A DNA stretch of 63,735 nucleotides, taken from assembly GCA_955652395.1 (NCBI GenBank), contig CATPBJ010000035.1, positions 1 to 63,735 of the forward strand. Reading direction: 5' to 3'. The translations under genes and the position numbers were made by a program. Within the stretch, counting starts at the first letter, position 1. Every line of letters begins with the position of its first letter. This DNA comes from an uncultured Terriglobales bacterium. GTDB taxonomy: Bacteria > Acidobacteriota > Terriglobia > Terriglobales > Acidobacteriaceae. Below are positions 58,498 through 63,735 of the stretch, in pieces. A model generated the notes under the pieces. It was not told the DNA's origin, did no database searches, and saw only the letters and a list, made by a program, of their open reading frames with translations.

Positions 58498-60708
58498 ATG
58501 CGGTTCTTCAAGATTTTCGTTTCTGTTTTAGCCCTGCTGGCAGCGGCCTCAGCTGCCGATTTCAAGATCAAGGTTGTTGATCCCAGGTCAGCGGCGGTCG
58601 CTGGGGCGCAAGTGGAACTATTTCGCGCAGACTCTTCGATTCCAGCCGCCATCCAGACTACCTCGGCTGACGGGGTGGCTCAATTCCACGGAATCGATGT
58701 TGCTTCCTACCGTGCCCGGATACTGGCCGCAGGGTTCGCAGTCGAGACGGCAAATGTTTCCGCTTTCAATTCGGAAGCAACTACGGTGAGCCTGCGACTG
58801 GCCCCGGCCACCGAAACTGTTACCGTAAGCGCTACCCGCACTCCAGTGCCCAGCAGTGCCGCAGGCGCGGAGGTCGAAAGCCTGACCGCCAGACAACTGG
58901 AAGTCATGCGACCGGTGGCGGCCGATGGCGCTCTACACTTTCTTCCGGGCGCAGTGGTGAATACGGCTGGGCAACGGGGCGGGCTGTCGTCTCTGTTGGT
59001 GCGCGGTGGCGAGTCCACTTACAACAAAGTGATCGTGGACGGAGTTCCCGTCAACAACCCGGGCGAAACCTTCGACTTCGGCTTGCTGTCCCTGGCGAGT
59101 GTGGACCGACTGGAGTTTGTTCGCGGGGCACAAAGCACCCTCTACGGGTCCGATGCCATGACCAGCGTCGTACAACTTTGGACCCGCACCGGAAACACGC
59201 CGGTTCCTGAACTGCGTTTCGGCGCCGACGGCGGAAACCTGGGAACCGCGAACGGATATGCATCCCTGGCCGGTGCGAGCGGCCGGTTCGACTACGACCT
59301 ATTCGGCAACCAGTTCAACACCATGGGCCAAGACCCGAACGACGACTACTCAGACTCCGTGGAGGGCGCAAACGTCGGCGCCAAGCTGACCGACTGGGCG
59401 GCGTTGCGCGTGCGTGCCCGCCACTCCAACAGCGTCACCGGGGTGCAAAGCTATTGGAACTTTAACGGAGACCCCATTCTGCCTCCGGACTTCGGTCAGC
59501 GTGCCCGGCAGAATAGCCTGATCGCGAGCGCGGAGCTGACCATAACCGGTCCGTCACGCTGGCAGCATCGCATCTCCGGATTTGAATACAAGCTGCATCG
59601 CACCAATATCCAGCCTGTCGATCAACCCGGCCGCGTAGACCCCTTCGGCAATGAGATCGATACTCCCTTCCATGCCATCACCAATCTCAATCGTGCCGGA
59701 TTCGACTATCAAGGCGACTACACGGAACGCAGTTGGGCGCATACTACGGTGGGATATGAGTTCGAAGATGAGCACGCAACCGTGGGCACTCTTCCCGACT
59801 CGCTGGGCAGCGGCCTGCGCCTTAACCATGCCGCTTACGCGCAACAGGTCCTGACCCTGGGGCGACTCTCCATCGTGGCCGGCGCCCGCTTGGTCCACAA
59901 CCAGAGTTTCGGAAATCGCGCCGTGCCGCGAATTGCTTTGGGCTGCACTGCTCTGCGCGGGGGGCAGTTCCTTTCCGGCACGCGCTTCCGCTTCAGTTAC
60001 GCCACCGGCATCAAGGAGCCCAGTTTTGCTCAGTCCTTCGGAAACGGCGGGGGCTTCCCCGTTCTCCCCAATCCTGCGCTCAAACCCGAGCGGGTGCGCT
60101 CATTCGAGGCCGGCGTGGAGCAGAAGTTTTCCCGGAATTACTCGCTGACCGCTACTTATTTCAACGGGCTGTTTCGCGACAAGATCGATTTCAATTTCCT
60201 GACCGGGACGGCCTGCCCTCCACCCGCGGCTTTCTGCGGACAGAATGTGAATGTCAATGAGGCCTTGGCGCATGGCGTGGAAGTGGAGTTTCACGGGCGC
60301 CCACTCGCGAAACTCTCTCTCGATGGCTCCTACACCTACACTTCCACCCAGATTCTGGAGCAGCCGTTTGCCTTCGATCCGCTGCTCGAGCGCGGCCAGC
60401 CCTTGCTCCGCCGCCCCAAACATTCGGGAAGTCTGTTGTTGACTTACTTGAGCAGCCGGTGGGGAGCAAATCTCGGTGGAAGTTTGGTCGGGCGACGTAT
60501 CGACTCGGACTTCCTCGGCTACGGCATCAACCACGCTGCCGGGTACGCTCGCGTGGATCTCGGCGGATGGTACGCGGTAACATCCAGAATTACGGCCTAC
60601 GTGAATCTCGAGAATGCCCTCGATAAGCAGTATCAAGAGGTAGTGGGATACCCGGCGCTCGCAGCCAACATCCGCGCCGGAATGCGATTCAGAATCGGTG
60701 GCGAGTAG
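58498..60708 (+). CDS. TonB-dependent receptor, probably for cobalamin (BtuB-like)
   Basis: 736 residues. Signal peptide 1-20; a carboxypeptidase-regulatory-like Ig domain at about 20-100 (VVDPRSAAVAGAQVELFRAD); then the plug (ATETVTVSATRTPVPSSAAG, LSSLLVRGGESTYNKVIVDG, VDRLEFVRGAQSTLYGSDAM) and a 22-strand-type barrel ending NALDKQYQEVVGYPALAANI. The riboswitch upstream gives the best clue: uptake of vitamin B12 or a cobamide. Genuine BtuB would end in an aromatic residue; this ends GGE. Energy would come from a TonB protein, and one unusual TonB-like gene is at 24902. Confidence 0.93.
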   Translation: MRFFKIFVSVLALLAAASAADFKIKVVDPRSAAVAGAQVELFRADSSIPAAIQTTSADGVAQFHGIDVASYRARILAAGFAVETANVSAFNSEATTVSLRLAPATETVTVSATRTPVPSSAAGAEVESLTARQLEVMRPVAADGALHFLPGAVVNTAGQRGGLSSLLVRGGESTYNKVIVDGVPVNNPGETFDFGLLSLASVDRLEFVRGAQSTLYGSDAMTSVVQLWTRTGNTPVPELRFGADGGNLGTANGYASLAGASGRFDYDLFGNQFNTMGQDPNDDYSDSVEGANVGAKLTDWAALRVRARHSNSVTGVQSYWNFNGDPILPPDFGQRARQNSLIASAELTITGPSRWQHRISGFEYKLHRTNIQPVDQPGRVDPFGNEIDTPFHAITNLNRAGFDYQGDYTERSWAHTTVGYEFEDEHATVGTLPDSLGSGLRLNHAAYAQQVLTLGRLSIVAGARLVHNQSFGNRAVPRIALGCTALRGGQFLSGTRFRFSYATGIKEPSFAQSFGNGGGFPVLPNPALKPERVRSFEAGVEQKFSRNYSLTATYFNGLFRDKIDFNFLTGTACPPPAAFCGQNVNVNEALAHGVEVEFHGRPLAKLSLDGSYTYTSTQILEQPFAFDPLLERGQPLLRRPKHSGSLLLTYLSSRWGANLGGSLVGRRIDSDFLGYGINHAAGYARVDLGGWYAVTSRITAYVNLENALDKQYQEVVGYPALAANIRAGMRFRIGGE

Positions 60709-60972
60709 TCGTTGGTGGTGGGGTTGCGGGCGACTCGCCCGCGGCCTTGCAGACCGAGGCGGTTCACCGATGGCGACCGAAGTTACCGGAGTTTAGGATT
60801 GCAACTGGGGGGGCAGTGAAGAATGGAATCCTTGGCGGCTTGAGTTGCGAAGATGGTCCTTAATGTTCTCCTAAGATGGAGCCGTTTCGCGGGCGACTCG
60901 CAGGCAGCGGATGAGGTGGGAGGACCTCGATTGACGCGTTCCTGCACTCACGGGCGGGGCACCGCGCCACAC

Positions 60973-61716
60973 TTACCGGTGACGCACGCGGCGGGAAGAT
61001 CTCGCTGCGGGCTGCGGGCAATCATCGGCTTCACTGGCGAAGGGGACGGCCAGAGGAAGCGGAGCGGCGGACCTCGACCCCTGATACTTGCTCCGCGCCG
61101 CCATCAATTTTCCCAATTCCTCGCTGCCCAGAGGCTGCTGCCGTCCGAGCAGATGCGTGACCAGTGCAATCTGGGCAAAATGCTCGACGGTTTCCATCTT
61201 CATATACGCATGATGCAGGTCAGGACCATACGCGACCACGCCGTGGTTTGACATGAGAATGGCGTCGTACTGGGGAACCAGTGGTGCGAGCGCGGCTGTA
61301 AGTTCGGGCGTTCCCGGCGTGCCATATTTGGCCAGCGGGATGGAGCCGAGTCCGATCACCACCTCGCACACCAGCGGCTGGTTGAGCGGCACGCCTGCGG
61401 CGGCGAAGCCGGTGGCGGTGGGGGGGTGCGCATGTACCACGCCTCGCACGTCCGGCCGCAGCCTGTAAATCAGCAGATGCATCGCGATCTCGCTCGAAAC
61501 ATCGCGACGCCCTTCCACGCGGCGGCCTTCCATATCCACGATAACCATGTCGGAAGGCTTCATCATGCCTTTGCACATGGAGGTCGGCGTGGCCAGAATG
61601 TGGCGCTCATCAAGGCGTACCGAAAGATTGCCATCCATGGCGGCCACGTAGCCGCGCTCGTGCAGGGCCCTACCAAAGAGGGCAATTTCGCGCCGATATT
61701 GACGTTCGCTGGGCAT
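60973..61716 (-). CDS. Class II aldolase/adducin-family protein
   Basis: 247 residues. ALHERGYVAAMDGNLSVRLD, SSEIAMHLLIYRLRPDVRGV, VVHAHPPTATGFAAAG (zinc His pair) and ILMSNHGVVAYGPDLHHAYM then KMETVEHFAQI are the fuculose-1-phosphate aldolase family pattern. It probably splits or epimerises a sugar phosphate. ATG 61716 is chosen; the frame upstream covers the divergent queA start. The C-terminal 30 residues are a basic Pro/Ala tail. No other sugar gene lies nearby. Confidence 0.93.
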   Translation of the reverse strand: MPSERQYRREIALFGRALHERGYVAAMDGNLSVRLDERHILATPTSMCKGMMKPSDMVIVDMEGRRVEGRRDVSSEIAMHLLIYRLRPDVRGVVHAHPPTATGFAAAGVPLNQPLVCEVVIGLGSIPLAKYGTPGTPELTAALAPLVPQYDAILMSNHGVVAYGPDLHHAYMKMETVEHFAQIALVTHLLGRQQPLGSEELGKLMAARSKYQGSRSAAPLPLAVPFASEADDCPQPAARSSRRVRHR

Positions 61717-61873
61717 CGTCTCGGGAAGGTATAGCTGCAACCCCCCGGCAGTTTCCGCGTATGGTAAACCAAGCGGTTGGCGGTTACAACGCCGTTTACA
61801 CACTATGGGTCTTTCAGCCCCTCGCAGGCTGGATTCCTGTGTAAGGCGGAAAGAGATCCTATAATGAAGCAGC

Positions 61874-62962
61874 GTGTTGGTTTCCGATTTCAATTATTCA
61901 CTTCCTGAAGAACTCATTGCCCAGGAGCCCTTGTCCGATCGGGCGGCTTCTCGACTGCTGCATCTGAATCGCTGCTCACAGGAGTTGCGTGACTCGTGCT
62001 TCCGCGACTTTCCCGACCTGCTCAAATCCGACGATCTGGTCGTGTTTAACAACACCCGGGTCTTTCCCGCGCGCTTATACGGCAGGAGGAGCGGAGTAAA
62101 GGCCCAGCCCGTCAGCGTCGGGAATCCAGCATCCCGAGATTTTCTGCGTGGCCGGATCGAAGTTCTCCTGACCCGCCAACTCTCGCGCGAACCCAATGAA
62201 TGGGAGTGCCTGGTGCGCCCCGGGCGAAAGATCGGAGTGGGAGAGCGTTTGTTTTTCGGAGCGCAAGACGAACTGCGGGCAGAAGTCATGGCCCGAGGCA
62301 GCTTCGGGAAACGCCGCATCCGGTTCACTTCCGTGCCGGATTTCTTTGCCGCAGTCGAGCGCATCGGCCACGTGCCTCTTCCGCCCTATATTGATCGTCC
62401 CGATGCTCCGGCTGACCGGGAACGCTATCAGACCATCTATGCCCGGGAGAAAGGTTCCGTGGCTGCGCCCACCGCAGGCCTGCACTTCACGGCGGAAATT
62501 CTGACTCGCCTTAGAGGACGCACCATTGAGACGGCAGAAATCACGCTCCACGTGGGGCTGGGGACATTCCAGCCGGTGCGGGAGGATCGGGTTGAGGATC
62601 ACAAGTTGCATTGCGAGTCCTACTTTATTTCTGCGCAAGCGGCGTCAGCCATCAATCGCGCTCTGGATGCTCGACGGCGAGTCGTGGCGGTTGGCACCAC
62701 CACCGTCCGGACGCTCGAATGTTCTGCCGGGAAATCTGGCCGGGTACAGGAGGGGAGCAGTGAGGCGGAGATCTTTATCTACCCGGGCTTTGAATTCCGG
62801 GTGGTGGGCGCGCTGCTCACCAATTTTCATCTGCCGCAATCTACGCTGCTGATGCTGGTGTGCGCTTTCGCAGGCCAGCAGCGAGTGCTCGACGCTTATC
62901 GTCACGCTGTGGGTGAGTGCTACCGATTTTATTCCTATGGAGATTGCATGTTCGTGGAGTAA
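61874..62962 (+). CDS. queA: tRNA preQ1(34) S-adenosylmethionine ribosyltransferase-isomerase
   Basis: 362 residues from GTG 61874. [20 protein letters not shown] starts the family; [57 protein letters not shown] and HFTAEIL hold substrate loops; the end is [14 protein letters not shown]. It makes epoxyqueuosine in the wobble position of tRNAs. The loop around [20 protein letters not shown] is slightly longer than in E. coli. Divergent from the aldolase gene. Confidence 0.97.
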   Translation: MLVSDFNYSLPEELIAQEPLSDRAASRLLHLNRCSQELRDSCFRDFPDLLKSDDLVVFNNTRVFPARLYGRRSGVKAQPVSVGNPASRDFLRGRIEVLLTRQLSREPNEWECLVRPGRKIGVGERLFFGAQDELRAEVMARGSFGKRRIRFTSVPDFFAAVERIGHVPLPPYIDRPDAPADRERYQTIYAREKGSVAAPTAGLHFTAEILTRLRGRTIETAEITLHVGLGTFQPVREDRVEDHKLHCESYFISAQAASAINRALDARRRVVAVGTTTVRTLECSAGKSGRVQEGSSEAEIFIYPGFEFRVVGALLTNFHLPQSTLLMLVCAFAGQQRVLDAYRHAVGECYRFYSYGDCMFVE

Positions 62963-63011
62963 CGCCGGGAGCCGGTCTCGGGGATATACTGGGCCATGCG
63001 GGGGGTGGAAT

Positions 63012-63605
63012 ATGGGAACTCAAGCCCTAGCCAAGCCGGTTCCAATCCAAGACTTTGTCACCGAGCTGAGGAAGTTTCCTGAACCAGTTTTCACCCGGAT
63101 CGACCAGATCATCCGCTTTCTCCGGAGCACACCGGTTGCTTCCGAAACTTTGGCACCTTACCTGACCTGGGATCGCCAGCACTACACGCGCAATCTGATC
63201 GACAAAACTTCGCTCTACGAGCTGGTCGCCATCTGCTGGGAAGTCGGTCAGGCGAGTTCGATACACAACCACCGCGAGCAGAACTGCTGGATGGCTGTTC
63301 CCATCGGCAGACTGCGAGTCGACAACTACCGGACGATTTCGCAGAATCTGGACGCGGGCACCTGTGAACTCGAGACTGCCGACACCGTGGAAATGAATCC
63401 ACGCCAGCCCTGCGCAGTGGATCCTCTGGAGCCTGTACACCGGGTCTACAATCCCCGTGATTTCAATCAACGCTCAGTAAGCCTGCACGTCTATTCCCGC
63501 CCCTTTGACACCTGCGTGGTTTACTCGCAGGAGCAGCGTACCTGTGGCGTGATCAAACTGCACTACCAAACCGAGTACGGAAAGCCGGTGAAGAGCCGCA
63601 ATTAG
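63012..63605 (+). CDS. Cysteine dioxygenase-like cupin protein
   Basis: 197 residues. The cupin metal site shows as SIHNHREQNCWMAVPIGRLR (HxH) and VHRVYNPRDFNQRSVSLHVY (third His). The layout matches type I cysteine dioxygenases, which oxidise cysteine to cysteine sulfinate with Fe(II); a thiol dioxygenase with another substrate is also possible. ATG 63012 follows GGTGG. The stop lies in the first unit of a GCAANTN heptad repeat. A second gene with nearly the same C-terminus faces it at the window edge. Confidence 0.93.
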   Translation: MGTQALAKPVPIQDFVTELRKFPEPVFTRIDQIIRFLRSTPVASETLAPYLTWDRQHYTRNLIDKTSLYELVAICWEVGQASSIHNHREQNCWMAVPIGRLRVDNYRTISQNLDAGTCELETADTVEMNPRQPCAVDPLEPVHRVYNPRDFNQRSVSLHVYSRPFDTCVVYSQEQRTCGVIKLHYQTEYGKPVKSRN

Positions 63606-63685
63606 CAATTCGCAAGTGGCATTTAGCCTTGACGCACCGCTGGCCTTAAGACTAAGGGCCAAATGCCAAGTGCCAGTTGCTAATT
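63598..63685. repeat. Heptad palindrome, GCAANTN family
   Basis: Left from 63598: GCAATTA, GCAATTC, GCAAGTG, GCATTTA. Right from 63658: GCCAAAT, GCCAAGT, GCCAGTT, GCTAATT. Exact 7-base periods. The left arm contains the stop of the dioxygenase gene and the right arm that of its convergent copy. Confidence 0.88.
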
Positions 63686-63735
63686 GCCGCTCTTCACCGG
63701 CTTTCCGTACTCGGTTTGATAGTGCAGCCTGATCA
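63680..63735 (-). CDS. C-terminal tail of a second cysteine-dioxygenase-like protein (cut by window end)
   Basis: The minus strand reads IRLHYQTEYGKPVKSGN and a TAG stop at 63680-63682. The plus-strand copy ends IKLHYQTEYGKPVKSRN. Only 17 residues are visible. The base changes include both silent and replacement changes, so it is a diverged copy, not a mirror of the same read. The gene body continues beyond the window. Confidence 0.7.
   Translation of the reverse strand, partial: IRLHYQTEYGKPVKSGN

Noticed and set aside
63606..63735. Fold-back assembly artefact at the end of the window
   Set aside because: The two arms differ at about ten positions including silent codon changes, and each encodes a sensible C-terminus with its own stop; a diverged duplicate fits better.

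Overview
The window is about 64 kb of GC-rich, diderm bacterial chromosome. It suggests an Acidobacteriota member, probably class Terriglobia. The evidence is a VWFA protein of the acidobacterial type, LptD, an MlaD-like MCE protein and a B12-controlled TonB-dependent receptor for an LPS-type outer membrane, ECF sigma factors with acidobacterial-looking neighbours, and intergenic spaces packed with short palindromic repeats. I see no transposase, integrase, phage gene or CRISPR array.

Layout: 0-12.8 kb holds the end of an S41-protease-like gene (catalytic Ser and Lys both replaced), a frameshifted terpene-cyclase-fold gene, thrS, a YfcE-type phosphodiesterase, an HU/IHF protein, sppA, two secreted or membrane hypotheticals, lptD and an RDD protein. 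13-21.5 kb holds gltX, a GH3 glycosidase, small envelope proteins, an FGE-like protein and two decayed genes (a TRIC-type channel and a secreted protein). 21.5-36 kb is regulatory: histidine kinase, response regulator and ECF sigma in one unit; a receiver-TonB fusion; a receiver-PilZ protein; GNAT; VWFA; and an operon of ECF sigma, zinc-finger anti-sigma with periplasmic HEAT repeats, beta-helix DUF4097-like protein and two-PDZ protein. A membrane spermidine-synthase-like protein ends this part.

36-43.4 kb is housekeeping (rpsF, rpsR, rplI, pth, rplY, prs, tRNA-Gln, ispE, acpS). Nearly every gap here contains a different palindromic repeat. 43.4-54.5 kb has a second membrane spermidine-synthase-like gene, an MCE protein, lipA, a second pseudo-receiver/PilZ protein, fabF with two tandem acpP genes, dtd, a SemiSWEET-nucleotidase fusion, a LysR regulator with a late frameshift and folP. 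55.4-63.7 kb has dacB, DUF488, cytochrome c, a cobalamin riboswitch with its TonB-dependent receptor, a class II aldolase, queA, and a cysteine-dioxygenase-like gene facing the tail of a second copy at the window edge.

The most unusual feature is the repeat system. At least five sequence-unrelated families are palindromes whose arms are degenerate tandem 7-mers (AGATTGN, AGCTGAN, GAAACYN, GCAANTN, ACGACTN). Others have 9- or 10-nt periods, and there are two GC-rich families. They reach into genes: one GC-rich repeat is translated inside ispE, heptad repeats supply the end of ispE and the stop of the dioxygenase gene, another arm supplies the lipA stop, and a related hairpin sits in the cobalamin riboswitch. 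The SemiSWEET-nucleotidase fusion, the receiver-TonB fusion and the sigma/anti-sigma-HEAT/beta-helix/PDZ operon are the best protein-level candidates for undescribed systems. Six probable single-base frameshifts occur in four genes, so either gene decay or residual sequence error must be kept in mind.
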